From: Lycorma delicatula
Lineage: Eukaryota; Arthropoda; Insecta; Hemiptera; Fulgoridae
Reading direction: 5' to 3'
Length of the DNA: 64,000 nucleotides
NCBI RefSeq assembly: GCF_047948215.1
Contig: NC_134467.1
Location: 38,167,020-38,231,019 of the forward strand
The notes beneath the pieces are model-generated. The model saw only the letters and a list, made by a program, of their open reading frames with translations. It had not been told where the DNA came from and searched no databases. The position numbers and the translations under genes were made by a program. This document shows positions 23,640 through 34,960 of this stretch, piece after piece (the stretch's first letter is position 1; the number at the start of each line of letters is the position of its first letter).

Positions 23640-23935
23640 AGAAGTCTTTGAAGGCATGAAAGTTTCAAAGCAAAGTTTCTGCTGAAGTAACAGTTACTTA
23701 CAAGGAGTCGATCAACCTCAGAATAATGGAAAATATTTAAAAAAATCTCTAGAAGTTATTCATGAATACAGTTGCCAAAAAATCCATGAATTGTGAGAGA
23801 TGATTGGAATTAGTTATGGGGCTTGCCATGAAATCTTAACTAAAAACTTCAACATGTGTCGCATTGATGATATGAGCTGTGAACTTCAAAGATATTCATA
23901 TCTTGCAAATGAAAAAAGATAGTCAAATGCAACAA
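23640..23935 (+). mobile_element. Mariner N-terminal transposase fragment
   Basis: Short decayed piece with the second HTH signature: KIHEL near 23790 then MIGISYGACHEILTKNFNMC near 23800-23860, followed by diverged sequence where AAKFVPRLL is usual. Too short to define ends. Confidence 0.6.
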
Positions 23936-23959
23936 ATATGGAATAAAAGTACATTTTGT

Positions 23960-24620
23960 TTTCTAGAAAAAACTTACATTTATTTTTCCATGAATTCACC
24001 AGTTAAAACTACACAGTTCTCCTAACGGTGAAAACAGTTTTCTCATTCCATCAAAGGAGGCTGGCAGTCTTTTCTTCATCAATGACCTCATTGCATTCTT
24101 TGGTTCATCATCCATGGTATAATAAATAACCTTAATATCCCTCTTTAATTGCAGAAAGGAATGAATATCACAGGACATGAAATCTGCTAATATGAAGGGT
24201 GTGAAATAGGTTCAAATTTCAACTTCCCAAAAACTTTAGCAGTTGCATCTGATATGTGTGGCCAAACATTATTGTTTTGCATAATTACTGGCCCTTATGG
24301 ATTGTCAAGCATAATTCACATTTCTCCTAAGGTGTTTTAATATCCCTACATATCACATAGGATTTTCAGTCAACTCCCCATCCAGATAGTAATCGTGTAC
24401 ATGTGTATGGAATCCCAGAACACTGTCAAGAGAAATATTTTGGCAAAAAATTTCTGATATACGTTCATCACCATAAATGGCTTTTAGATGACTATGAATA
24501 TAATCAGAAGCATTCACTTTTCCTATTAAAAATTCAATCACATTGTTTTTGATGCGTTGACATAGCGGCCATACTTGACCCGTAACAATAGAAACTTTGT
24601 TCTCCCATTATGTTCTTGTG
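23960..24620 (-). mobile_element. Internally deleted mariner transposase relic
   Basis: On the minus strand the N-terminal HTH is open (24353-24541: MIEFLIGKVNASDYIHSHLK, AIYGDERISEIF). Then the first catalytic block is absent, and the frame resumes with a QNNNVWPHISDATAK segment near 24270 (equivalent of HDNARPH) and DIHSFLQLKRDIK, MKKRLPASFDGM to about 23996. It has lost the region holding the first catalytic Asp. Orientation is opposite to the neighbouring fragment at 23640-23935. Confidence 0.65.
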
Positions 24621-24639
24621 AACATTACATTTCAACTGG

Positions 24640-26020
24640 CCCTCATATATATCTTTTATTAAAACAAATGTTAAATACTTTTTTGTTTCATTCTAACTAC
24701 ATTTATTTGTAGTAGAGGTGATTATTTCCTCTAAAAGTGTGTATCAGTTGGAAAAGTTTGGAAATTGTTGCTGTAGACTGATCCTAGGATCTATATTATT
24801 CTGACCTCAATTCCCAGAATGGCTTCAAACACTGGCATTTTATTCAAAATTACATCTTTCAATTTCCAAGATGCTACTCTTTGAGACATTCTATATAGTG
24901 AAGAACTGTATGATTATAAGAAAAAGCAGTTTACCATCTTATTCAGGTCCTGATAATATTTTTAAAATTGATCAATAAAAATTTAGCTAAATCACCCAAA
25001 AATTGGTGCGTTAAGAATTAATTTAATCTTATTTTTTCAAGAGTAATATGATTTTTTTTTATAAAATAATAAAAAATTTGAGATTAAAGCTAAAATAAAT
25101 TACAAATTAAAAAAAAAAACAAAAATAACACATAAAGTCTGTTCAAATTTTTTCAAACTTTTTTTTTTATTATAAATTATTTAACCCAATTTAAATAAGC
25201 CTTTCCTACTTTTGAGCTAATTTCCCTCCAGAGGTAAAGCAATGATCTCAATGCTGTTGCTCTTCTGGAAATAGCCTGTTAGGCCTGCAAAAGAATCCAT
25301 CGTCAATATTTTTTTAAAATTTATCCTTTCAATGAAGTGCTTCAACTTGAAAAATAAGAAAAATTTGCTAGAGGCAGATCAGATGTACAGAGTACTTGAG
25401 GAAGCACTGTGTCTTTTGATTAAAAATAATGAAGCAAGCTAGTGTCAAACATTCTTTACAAATTTACAACTACCCAGTGCATTTATGATTTGTTTTTTTT
25501 TTGTACATGTCATACATGATTATTAGTGTTTAACTCTTCTGCTATTTCTTGACCAATCAAAGAATGAATACAATTTTAGGAATGTGCAACGTTGAGACTT
25601 GCCATGTGAAGTTGGTGACACATTTGAATGTGTGTCAATCTGCTACTGACTGATGGCTATCCTTAAATCATTTTAAATCACTTAAACCAACCGTGACAAT
25701 GCATATATGAAGCTCATGTATCGATTAAAATAAACTTATTTCATCGTTTAAATAAATTATGAAAATTTTTCTAAAGCTTTATACAAAATTTAATATTAAA
25801 TTTCTGTTCTTGAATAACAGCCATCTCAAATCTAAAAACATATTACACACACAGTTGTAGTATAACCAAAATAGAATAATATGATTTATAGCAGAGATTA
25901 GTCATGTAGAACACCATTAAACAACATCATTTACTGTGCAACGGTATGACTTCACACAGACACAATAAAAAGTTGGGCAACTTTTTGAATAAACCTCATA
26001 TTACAACACAAATATATATT
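24640..26020. other. Intron sequence, mostly unidentified
   Basis: AT-rich. A block at 25236-25290 (GCTGTTGCTCTTCTGGAAAT, GCCTGTTAGGCCTGC) recurs at 27062-27112 with few differences, so a repeat family is present, but its type is not recognised. No exon signals. Confidence 0.45.
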
Positions 26021-26022
26021 AC

Positions 26023-26121
26023 CACTTCTTCATCCTGTTCTTCTTTGATTGATTTAACTGAATCTAAACTCAGTGGATCTTCTTCCGTTACCAGTTCTGA
26101 ATCAAATTCATTATAAGTCAC
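26023..26121 (-). CDS. C2H2 zinc-finger gene, second coding exon
   Basis: A 99-base exon (33 codons) of the zinc-finger gene: VTYNEFDSELVTEEDPLSLD and SVKSIKEEQDEEV. It has an acceptor TTTTGTTTTGCAG (AG at 26122-26123) and a donor GTAATA (GT at 26021-26022). It is phase 0 at both ends, matching the flanking exons at 42936-43064 and 19656-20573. The acidic Glu/Asp-rich content is typical of the linker between the N-terminus and finger array in insect zinc-finger proteins. Found by reading; too short for a length-filtered ORF search. Confidence 0.75.
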
Positions 26122-26123
26122 CT

Positions 26124-27229
26124 GCAAAACAAAAGATTTCATTTAATTATAGAACAACAATTACAATGAAAAACCCTGTATCTCTCTTGAATTAATAATA
26201 ACAGGGTTTTCAAAAAAAAGAAAGGTAAAAAAAATAACTGTGCCCAAAAATGGTTGAAAGAAAGAAGAGAACAGCAAGCTCAAAGAATGAGAGAATAATG
26301 CGCAAAGAGAAAACTGCAAAAAAGTTGAACATTGGAACATGATCTTTCAGAGGCCAAAATCGAAAAGAAAAACAAATAATTTTTTCAATATTTATTAAAA
26401 TTTTTTTTTTTTCATAAGCATGTGAGGTTAGATATTATAGTCAGTGAAGGGTAAAGATGCCAATAATTCTGTTGATAATAAGATTATCAAAAGAATTAAT
26501 CTGAATATTAGTGAATTATACAAATAAACACATTATTTAAGGATTAGGTAAATAGAAGCAGACAGTGATGGTATAATATCAAGGAAAAGAATTACAATTA
26601 TGACAAGGATTCAAGAACTGCTCAGACATTCTTATGAAAAATTTTACATTACAAAATAACTATTAAATTTTATCAACAGAATAAATTAATTAGATATACT
26701 GTGATAGAGGAAGACAAAAATGATTTCTAACTGTTAGATCCTCTAGGTTATAAATGACAGGTTGTTTATACCACAGTAGATTATATTTAAAGTGTTACAA
26801 AACTTTTGTTATACATCCGTTCTTCTTCTTTATATACATGTCTATCTATCTGGATAATTACTTTATCCACTGCTGAATAGAGCAAAGAGCTGGTTGATGT
26901 AGAAAATCACTGCGTTAAATTGAATTCAACTATGAAATTTTCCATCAATTTAGCTCTGTATACCATGATTTTTTTCATGAAGTATGAGACATGGAAGCCG
27001 ATACTTTGCTGGATGTATCATCACTGCTGCATACAACGGCAGAGGGAAGGTACAATAATCATGCTGTTGCTATTCTGGGAATAGCCTGGTAGGCCTGCAG
27101 AAGAGTCCATACTTAATTGCTCTTTCTCAAGAAAAGATATAGTTCAGAAATGCTGAAACAGTTTATTTGAATTCTGTTATACATTTGAACAGTCTACCTT
27201 AATTCTGCTGAAACATCATCTAAAGTTTC
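26124..27229. other. Intron sequence with one repeat block
   Basis: AT-rich. Apart from the block at 27062-27112 shared with 25236-25290, no element or exon was recognised. Confidence 0.45.
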
Positions 27230-27470
27230 CTCCTGAGTTTGGACATGTCAACCATCTATGTCTGTGATTGAGGGAAACATTGCTGTAGTATGAAAAATGC
27301 TTGAGACAGACATGTGACCTACCAACAAATAGAGGTGTCCTTGGGCATTAACGCACCAGGGGTTTGTGATATTCTGTGATGTACATTCAAAGTTAGAAAA
27401 CCTTGTACCCTTTGACTACCGTCAAGTGGTTTAGCTGCAGAGCCTCAACATACATGCATGTTGAAATTCA
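27230..27470 (+). mobile_element. Mariner N-terminal transposase fragment
   Basis: The sequence reads LSVIEGNIAVV, KMLETD, VTYQQIEVSLGINAPGVCDI, the N-terminal HTH region of mariner transposase. It closely matches 30110-30220 in the larger relic at 29760-30800, so both belong to one family. Confidence 0.65.
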
Positions 27471-27728
27471 AGATTATTATAATGTTTGTTAATTTTTTTC
27501 AATAATATCTTAAGTGACATCAATTACTATTGTCATTAGCCATTAATAAATGCCCAACAGCATACAACGAATTGAATCTAGTTTCTCAATTTAGGTCATT
27601 TATAAAATCTAGTTCATTGAACATGGGTTTGGGAAAGGGAATTTTACTTTACCTCATATCCTTCATCCCTGAGGTATTTCAGAAGTTATAGAACAGTCAG
27701 TTATAATGGATGCAGTTTATCATCTGAC

Positions 27729-27952
27729 CCGATATACTATAATCCAGTCATATGTTGTATTTTTCATAAGCTATAAAAATAATTTTCATCATAAAAAAAA
27801 GAGCGAATGGGTAGATTGTAGTTACGCAAAAGCAAGAAATATAATATACTATAATCCAGTCAAACGTTGTATTTTTCATAAGCTATAAAAATAATTTTCA
27901 ACATAAAAAAAAGAGCGAATGGGTAGATTGTAGTTACGCAAAAGCAAGAAAT
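27729..27952 (+). repeat. Tandem duplication, two 112-bp units
   Basis: Units 27729-27840 and 27841-27952 are nearly identical (a few mismatches; both contain ATACTATAATCCAGTCA and GAGCGAATGGGTAGATTGTA). Frames run through both units, but no protein family is recognised. The second unit leads into a 44-codon frame ending CTICNF before a stop near 28033. Confidence 0.85.
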
Positions 27953-27959
27953 TACCAGT

Positions 27960-28440
27960 GTGAAATAAATAAACGATACAGATTAGGAAAACAGTTAGGT
28001 GATAAGGCTTTATGTACAATTTGTAATTTTTAATGGATAGAACAATTTTAAAGAATTTTTTTGGGTGAGAAAAGAATTTGTTTTTACATTTTGTTCAATT
28101 AAAAACTACTTTACCCTTTATTTAATCATTAAAAGTAATGAATTAAATCTGGTAATCCCTCCACAGACTTAAGTCCGATGTAGAATTGTTTACACTCAAA
28201 TAATGCTGTTCTACAGACTTTCACAAACTAGCTTGTTCTATTTCTTGTTACAATCACAAGTTAAAATTTCTTTAAAAATCTATTTGCCTACAATCAATTA
28301 TTTCTTAATAAATAATGATGAAATTGTTATTAATTGTATACATTTAAAATACTGCCTAAATGTCTTTATTCATAATTTCTGTTGTATTGCCTGTATAAAA
28401 TATTATTTGATTTTTTTTAATCATTAATTACACTGAATGC
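27960..28440. other. Intron sequence, nothing recognised
   Basis: AT-rich, short frames only. Confidence 0.5.
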
Positions 28441-28444
28441 TACC

Positions 28445-28745
28445 TCTCTGAAAGGCTGGCGACATGTTATTCAATCGAGGGAGAGGTGCAGGATCAGGAT
28501 ATTTATGGTATTCTACGGGGCTCAATACTGTGGAATATCATCTATAATGAAATCCTATTCATTGAATTCCTGTTGGGGGCAGCCCTAAACGGGTTTGCCA
28601 ATGACTTGGCACTCGTAATGGTCAAGTCGGAACAGGCAGTGATGGACACTGGGAACAAGTACATAAATATTATCATCTCATGTCTGCAGATTATTAACTC
28701 TTGTAATGACACATTCAGACCAACTGGAAACAACAGTTGTTAACT
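28445..28745 (+). mobile_element. LINE reverse-transcriptase fragment (R1/Jockey type)
   Basis: An isolated RT piece: GILRGSILWNIIYNEIL is motif B (normally PQGS.LGP..WN..Y) and GFANDLALVMVKSEQAVMD is motif C, with FADD mutated to FAND. The surrounding domains are absent. It is a different lineage from the RTE-like copies and closer in motif wording to R1/Jockey-group elements. Confidence 0.7.
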
Positions 28746-29750
28746 CTATCTAGTATCTATTGATTGTACTTTACAACCAAACATATTTTGTTTAATAGTA
28801 TACTATCACAATAATTTTTTATATTAAGCTTAATTATGGATGGTAATATTAACTTATTCAATGACAGATCAAGTGCAACTAACAACAACAGTTAACGCTG
28901 AATTTTTTGATCTGATTACATCAAATTTCTGTAATCATGAGTATAGTACAATTAAATTTCCACTTATGAAATGTCATTCTATCTATAAAATAATGTACTT
29001 CCATATTTATTTTATGGACTTTGATGGTTTCTTTTTTTATTCTACTAAAATAATCAAAATAATAATACCTTTATATTGACGTAACTTTTTATACAACTGA
29101 GATGAAATCAAAAAAACATATTTATTAGTAGTGTAGAAGAACTTAATACAGTTATTTTACACACCAACCCTCATTCAAAAGGACTTAAAGGTTTAAAAAT
29201 TTTTTTTCTGTAATAGAATTTTTACTAATTAAAACAGAAAACAGTTGTAACTTATAATTAAGTTAAATAACTTAATAAAAAGTTTTTATTAAAAAAAAAA
29301 GAATAAATAAATAGATCATATAATATTAACCTATAAACATAATTTCCTGAATTCAAAATGAAAAACCCAAATGAATTTGCATGTGAAACGTTTTAGTTTT
29401 TAAAAAAATAAATTCTTAAGTAATAAGTTTTAGATATAAGAGCACCATTTCTCACTTCCGGTCTGGTGGTCAAAAGGTTAATAGTAAAATAATACCAAAA
29501 AATAGTAGAATTAATCAACCAAACACGACAAATCTGAATTTATTAAATAACAATAGTATTAATAAAATAATTATATGTATAAAATTTTGATGACTTCACT
29601 AAATTTAATAAAAAAAAATAATTTTAAATATAACCGTTATGTAAATTGATTAAAATGTCTAATTGAAATAACTAATTTTTTGTCTAGTTTAGAATGATAT
29701 AATATTTTGCCACATTTTGGTATTTTATTTTAAATAAAAATCAAACTTTT
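28746..29750. other. Intron sequence, nothing recognised
   Basis: AT-rich. The 79-codon frame at 28840-29079 has no family resemblance. Confidence 0.5.
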
Positions 29751-29759
29751 GCTTGTTTC

Positions 29760-30800
29760 CGATTAAGTTTATTTACAAAGAGCACTAAGAAATTATTGCA
29801 ATATGACAGAATGTATCATCACAGGTGGTTACAAGTTACTGGTTATTTAGATAGGTCCCAACCTGTACTGCAGCCACTCTAGTCAATTACTTTTAGCTGT
29901 ATTGGTGAAAAGAACTAGTGATGTCGTTGTGGTCGAAAACTGAATACAGGGCAATATTGGACATGGGCTAAGCATTAATCAGTGTTTACAGGAAATGACT
30001 TCTGTGCTTATAGAGGATTGTCTTCATCAAAGAACAATATTTAGGTAGTGCCGAGAATTTGAAAGAGGAAATTTCAGCCATGAAGATATTCCAAGGATGG
30101 TCGTCAGATCAACCATTTTTGTCTGTGATCGAGGGAAACGTTGCTGTAGTAAGAAAAATGCTAGATAGACAAGCATGTGACCTACCACTAAGCAGAAGGG
30201 TCCTTGGGTACCATATAACTTGACTGACGATCAGATGACACGTTGTATATCATAACAGCATGAAATACTGAAAAAATTTTAAAATGGGAAATCTTATATG
30301 AACAGTATTGCGACAGGTGAGAAAACTTGGCTTTATTATTTTGAAGATGAGAAGACTCCAATGGCTTTTCGAAAATCCTGATCAATGAAAAAGAAAATGG
30401 TGGCCGTTATTTTTTAATGGGAGAAGAGTTTTAAAGCAAGTTGTGTTGAAAACTTGGAAGATAGTTACACGGAAATGTTTATACTGACGAATGCCTGCCT
30501 AAAGTTGTCAAAGCTCTCAAGAAGTTACACCAAAACTCAAGGATAGGCACATGGATTCTTCATCACAATAATACTCCAGTGTTTACTCAGGATATTTGGC
30601 CAGCACTGGAATAAAATTGTTAAAGCACCCTCCCTAAAGTCCTGATCTCGACCCATGTAACCTCGCACTGATGCCCAGATGAAAGGGAGGCATTTTATGA
30701 GTCATGATGACCTCTTTAGAGGTTGGGATGATGAATGTGCCCACATTTCCGACAAAACATGGTTGAATTTCTTTAAAGACTGATTTCGAAGAATGGAGAA
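29760..30800 (+). mobile_element. Mariner element relic
   Basis: Transposase blocks in order on the plus strand, all separated by frameshifts: N-terminal region near 29950-30060 (REFERGNFS), HTH 2 near 30115 (LSVIEGNVAVV-KML), a KFKMGN segment near 30275, first Asp block SIATGEKTWLYYFEDEK near 30305 with the acidic residue after TG altered to E, second block HHNNTPVF near 30565 (HDN changed to HNN), third block SPDLDPCNLA near 30640 and the C-terminus near 30700-30790. Two catalytic residues are altered, so it is dead. Terminal repeats were not resolved. Confidence 0.75.
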
Positions 30801-30901
30801 GTTACTATATAAGTAAGTAAGAAGAATATATATATGTATAAATAGTACTATATAGTAAGTAACATATATGGCTTGAATATGTCACATGCAAACTATTTTT
30901 T

Positions 30902-31012
30902 ATGAATTTTATGTTACCGGGTCACAGATATTTAGGACCAGGAAATCCAATTGACAATGGTGAACCTATTGATGTAAATGATCAGATCGCCCAGAAATGC
31001 AATCTCATCTAA
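30902..31012 (+). pseudogene. Densovirus capsid (VP) N-terminal phospholipase A2 remnant
   Basis: A frame of about 34 codons after ATG 30911 contains YLGPGN, the calcium-binding loop of the parvoviral phospholipase A2 domain found at the unique N-terminus of the largest capsid protein. In functional domains a His-Asp pair follows roughly 20 residues later. Here the equivalent place reads AQKCNLI and then a stop, so the catalytic pair is gone. The 31013-31250 stretch that should continue the N-terminus is eroded with many stops and I could not align it. Confidence 0.7.
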
Positions 31013-31253
31013 GAACGCGCAACCACCTGAGTGATATTTGAACTGTAGATAGGGAAGCAATCTACTCTTTTGCTGGGGACTGTTCAGACTGGCAACTAGC
31101 AGAGCATTCTCAGTGTCACAGGCCTTACTACAAAATATATCGCTGAGAGTTTTGTATGAATACATTATCCTAATGTCAGTAAGAACATCTTGTGGAGCGA
31201 GTGATACGAATACTGTACAATTGGCAAAAAAAATGAAAATAGAAGGCAACAAA

Positions 31254-31862
31254 GTGTAAGAATCAGCAGTGGTAGGAAATTCTTCGGGAGGCGATGGCAG
31301 TATAACATCATTTGTACATTTACCGATTAGTCAATTTAAAAAAGGTATATTAGTGTTTACTCATTGTTTAATGTGGACTTGTGGTTATCAATTTGTACAT
31401 TTAGAAACCATCCATAAGGCTAATAATAATATAAAAATAAACTTAATCACTACTCCGTTCGCTTACTTTCCAGTAAATATTTTACTATGGTATTTATCTA
31501 AAGCAGAATTTAATAATCTACCGGTTACGGTGAAAGTGAAATGAGCATTAATCAGTATGTACACCGATTGGGTTCATATTACTATTTATTGTGAATTCGA
31601 CACAAGGACAACCTGCTAATAATGAACAATTTATGATTTGTGCACACGCATTTGCTTTGAAAATAAATATCAAGGTATAGATGTTAAATATAAATGGTCA
31701 GCAGATAATATCTGATGATACCAACTGCAGTCAGTCTAAATAATCTGAACTATGATTATGAATGGTATGGTGATAAAGCTACAGGATCGCCAATTGATTA
31801 CGCTAAAATACAGTGTTTGTTTGATAATCAATTACCATTAAATTTATATTACATCCCAACCC
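31254..31862 (+). pseudogene. Densovirus capsid (VP) barrel fragment, N-terminal half
   Basis: Open from 31254 to 31544, beginning with a Gly-rich leader (SSGGDGS), then SQFKKGILVFTH, CGYQF and LITTPFAYFPVNILLWYLS, which have the spacing and wording of the first strands of a densovirus capsid protein. After frameshifts and stops (31545-31715) the frame resumes in 31715-31858 (AVSLNNLNYDYEWYGDK, CLFDNQLPLNLYYIP). It is cut at about 31863 by an antisense R1-type LINE tail. The protein would form the icosahedral shell in a live virus; here it is nonfunctional. Confidence 0.8.
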
Positions 31863-32427
31863 CCGTAGGAGAAGACGCTCACCTTGTGACGATTTCGGTT
31901 GCCACACCCAACCATTCCTTGCATTGATGGGCTTTAGTGGAAGTCGTCTTATAGACCATCCACTGATTACACCTCACAGTAATAAGCCAGGCCTTGGTTT
32001 GGATTCACCATTGTAAATGCCTCGGTAGACATTTACATCAATGATTTTATTATTTTTTTTTAACTCAGCTTTTGCCTTTGCTGCAGGCCTCATATGGACA
32101 TTTTGAATGTCCTACATCGTTGCCCTTTAAACTAGCTAACCAAGTTCACGAAAGCATAAACACTGCGCCAATTTGTAAATGTTGCTTTGATCGAGGCAAT
32201 AGAAAAAACAACATACCACCAGCAATGTTGCTCGCAACAACGGAGTTACTCCTAGCTCTCTTAGTGAACACATTTTAGTTTATACCCCAGACTTAGGTCA
32301 AATTACGAATTCCGTCTGGTCCACTAGGGAGAGGTGGACAGACTTCCTACTCCCACTCAGCTCCATCATAGAGTCCTGCATGACATTTACTTTCTTCAAC
32401 CATAGTCGAGATGTTGCTACACCTCAC
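31863..32427 (-). mobile_element. R1-type LINE 3' tail inserted in the viral capsid sequence
   Basis: The minus strand matches 220-900 and 55950-56520 over its whole length (GATGGAGCTGAGTGGGAGTA near 32360, GGCAACGATGTAGGACATTC near 32120, ATGTCTACCGAGGCATTTAC near 32025, GTCTTCTCCTACGGGGG at the left end). It carries only 3' untranslated sequence, that is, a 5'-truncated insertion. A clean target-site duplication was not seen. Frames running across its left edge (31715-31927) and right edge are chimeric and not real proteins. Confidence 0.85.
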
Positions 32428-32531
32428 GGCTGGTAAACATTGTAATAATCAGGCAGGACATGACACTTTACCTGAAATAATGATGGAAGTTTGTTTATAT
32501 GGATTTAATAACGGACAACCTAATACTCCTA
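32428..32531 (+). pseudogene. Densovirus capsid (VP) middle fragment
   Basis: A short open segment between the R1 tail and the SINE: GKHCNNQAGHDTLPEIM and EVCLYGFNNGQPNTP. It continues the capsid reading direction and then meets the SINE at the 11-bp duplicated target TAATACTCCTA. Confidence 0.7.
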
Positions 32532-32816
32532 ACTCATCGGGTTGGTCTAGTGATGAACACGTCTTCCCAAATCAGCTGATTTTGAAGTTGAAAGTTCCAG
32601 CGTTCAAGTTCTAGTAAAGGCAGTTATTTTTATATGGATTTGAATACTAGATCGTGGATATTGGTGTTCTTTGGTGGCTGGGTTTCAATTAACCACACAT
32701 CTCAGGAATGGTCGAACTGAGATTAAACTTCATTTACACTCATACATATTATCCTCCGAAGTAATACGTGAACGGTAATTCCCAGAGGCTGAACAGGAAA
32801 AAGAAAGCTTTAAGCA
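32532..32816 (+). mobile_element. tRNA-derived SINE with 11-bp target-site duplication
   Basis: The left part is tRNA-like: an A-box-like TTGGTCTAGTGATGAACACG and a B-box-like GCGTTCAAGTTCTA about 40 bp apart. A tRNA-unrelated body follows, ending GGCTGAACAGGAAAAAGAAAG. The exact duplication TAATACTCCTA stands on both sides (32521-32531 and 32817-32827). Relatives: 46139-46407 (minus) and 49829-49963 (5'-truncated). The SINE inserted into the viral capsid sequence, so it is younger than the viral integration. Confidence 0.9.
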
Positions 32817-33640
32817 TAATACTCCTATCACATATGAATATTGGCTGCAAGTTTCTGTATGAAAACCACGTAAAACATATCCACCATTCAGAACAGATAA
32901 ATCAGCTATACATTTGAAAATTAAAAATAATTATATATGTGCAATTCCATTTAAGGCCAATGCTTTGTCTCCTGTAATGAGTGTACCGACTACATTTAGT
33001 GCTATTAATGTTTATCTTCCATATAAAAGTTACATCAAACAGTGTCGAAGTATGTCACATGGATTTTACAAATATGGCGGTAGTGTTTTGCCACCTTCTT
33101 TACATATTAGAATTTTACCTTGTAATAGTTTTGTTAACAATATGAAAAATGATAATATTCAAGAATCAGTTGCTGTATATAAAATAGATACAAAAATAGA
33201 AATAGAATATTCATACGATTTGTTGTACGCTAACGATACTTACATCTGCAAACACTTGACGATAAAAATGGAATTGATTTATCTGCTAATAATTAGGCAT
33301 GGGCCTATAAGTCGTACTTAGAGACATGCAGTTTAGTTATGGAAGATATTCCATTAAAGATTTGACAATCAGCAAGTGAAAGTATGCCGTCGCAACATCA
33401 CTGAAAGTGGATCAAGTCAACACAGTGCAGTGGTAAATACAAGATTCAGAGTCCTCAAAAAAGACATTTTAAAAAACACAAGTTCTTCAGATTGTGTGGT
33501 ATTCATGGTGAAACACCTGATCTTTATAATTGTTTATCATAAGAAATAAATATAACATTGATATTATTGTTTTATCTAATGAAACAGATATTAGAAAGTG
33601 GGATATGTAAAAAATTTAAAGGATGAAATAACTGTGTGTG
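32817..33640 (+). pseudogene. Densovirus capsid (VP) C-terminal fragment
   Basis: Resumes right after the SINE (YEWLQ-like region near 32840, then a stop) and is open at 32914-33321: NNYICAIPFKANALSPVM, SHGFYKYGGSVLPPSLHIRI, YKIDTKIEIEYSYD. These match the C-terminal strands of densovirus capsids in order and spacing. After 33321 the frame shifts and decays to about 33640, where AATAAA on the plus strand is close by (near 33650). The last part of the protein cannot be traced confidently. Confidence 0.75.
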
Positions 33641-33997
33641 GCGGTGGTAATAAATAAAAAGAAGATTTTACATATTGTATTATTTTTATTTAAAATAAAA
33701 TATACCATACACCTTCACTTTACGAAACTAAGTTTATTTATATATACATATTTAAATTACATACATAATATTTTTAATCTATATAATAACACATAATACT
33801 TATTTTTATTTAAAAAACAGTAAAAATATAGTTCTTTAAGTGTTGGATAATTTTGTATTTCCAATATTTTGTAATTTAAAATATATATTATCTGTAAAAA
33901 TTAAACAAAAATTTTATTTTTATTTTTCATTTCATTCATTTTTTCAATTAAAATCATTTTTTCATTCATCAATTTCAATTGATGTGATAATTTGGGT

Positions 33998-34506
33998 TTA
34001 TTTCTTTAACTCTACCTCCCCGGCATAACATACATTAAACCTGCTATAGACAGACGAGGCTTTTTTTGATCGACTTTTAATATTACATGGTTGCCAGCTG
34101 TATCTAAGGTAACGTATTTTAAACGAATCATTATCAGAAAATACATTCCTATTGGACAATAAGTGGCGTCTTACTTGGTATTTTTGGAGCGAGATTTTTA
34201 ACTAGCACCTTTAATACATAGCCTGCCATAATTTGTTTAATGTCTCTATAAAAGTATGGATCTAAATGACCCTCATTCCAAATATTAATATGCATATTAA
34301 GGCCGCCTATAAATGGAAGCTGTTCATAGCAAGACGGATTTATTATTGTACCATGATTTAAAAGGAAACTACCCATTGTGTAGAAAAAAAAGTTTTTCCC
34401 AAAATTTGATCGTACATAAATACAAAACTGAATTACATTTACCATTATATTTATTTATTATTAGATACAGATTTTAAAAAATCTTTCATTATAGTAATAT
34501 CAAAAT
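33998..34506 (-). pseudogene. Densovirus NS1 SF3 helicase domain remnant
   Basis: NS1 is the replication initiator and helicase of parvoviruses. On the minus strand, 34149-34445 carries the core of the superfamily 3 helicase: GKNFFF (end of Walker A), about 37 residues later INIWNE (Walker B), and after a further 35 residues KTPLIV (start of motif C). The Walker A loop is damaged: a one-base shift falls just before GKNFFF, with the preceding residues continued in another frame. A second shift follows KTPLIV, and sequence in the new frame runs to a stop at 33998-34000. The order, spacing and strand fit NS1, and the 3' end faces the capsid remnant. Confidence 0.85.
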
Positions 34507-34960
34507 CAAACTGGTACAATAATAAAATAAACAGTATATAAATCGTTTAATCAGTAGTTAACGTTACAAGCACGCTTCTTCACTAAGAAATTAAAAAATG
34601 AAACGTTATTAAGATATAAATCCATGAACTGTTCCACAGTCATTTCATTGATATGATAGTTTACACAGTACGTTACACACAACTTTATCATGCAACACCA
34701 ACGAGCCACATTTCCTTGATCAAGATTTTCGCACATACCGATGCATGTCGCCACCAATCCCTGTTGAAATCTTCTCCAAGGAGAACAAATTCAATTGAAG
34801 TTGGGTATTCCCACGTATCTTCTCTGACCGCCAGGAATACGATCTGGTCGAGATAAATAATTGATAATATGACACCAATCAAGTTCCTGGACCTTTGAAC
34901 ATCTATATACATTTCTAGATTGTTCCAATTATGAATAGTGAGAGGTTCATTACAACACCT
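34507..34960 (-). pseudogene. Densovirus NS1 middle fragment
   Basis: Two overlapping minus-strand frames carry collinear pieces: 34688-34912 onward (a Cys-rich CRCCNEPLTIHNW segment near 34950, then EMYIDV, LGEDFNRDWWRHA) and 34551-34757 (GMCENLDQGNVARW, MTVEQFMDLYLNNVSFFNFL). They sit where the region between the nuclease and helicase domains of NS1 is expected. The assignment follows mainly from position next to the helicase. The HUH nuclease signature was not identified. Confidence 0.6.

Noticed and set aside
25236..27112. Shared ~50-bp block as a LINE C-terminal motif
   Set aside because: A resemblance to R1/Jockey C-terminal wording was weak and frame-shifted; it is kept only as an unidentified repeat.
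30932..31252. 106-codon minus-strand ORF in the viral region
   Set aside because: It lies antisense across the phospholipase remnant and eroded VP N-terminus, has no family resemblance, and is best explained as a shadow frame.
31715..31927. 70-codon ORF crossing 31863
   Set aside because: Chimeric: its first part is capsid and its last 20 residues are antisense LINE tail, so it is not a real protein.
32532..32620. Possible tRNA gene
   Set aside because: A- and B-box-like blocks exist, but the cloverleaf is poor and the segment is the head of a repeated SINE.
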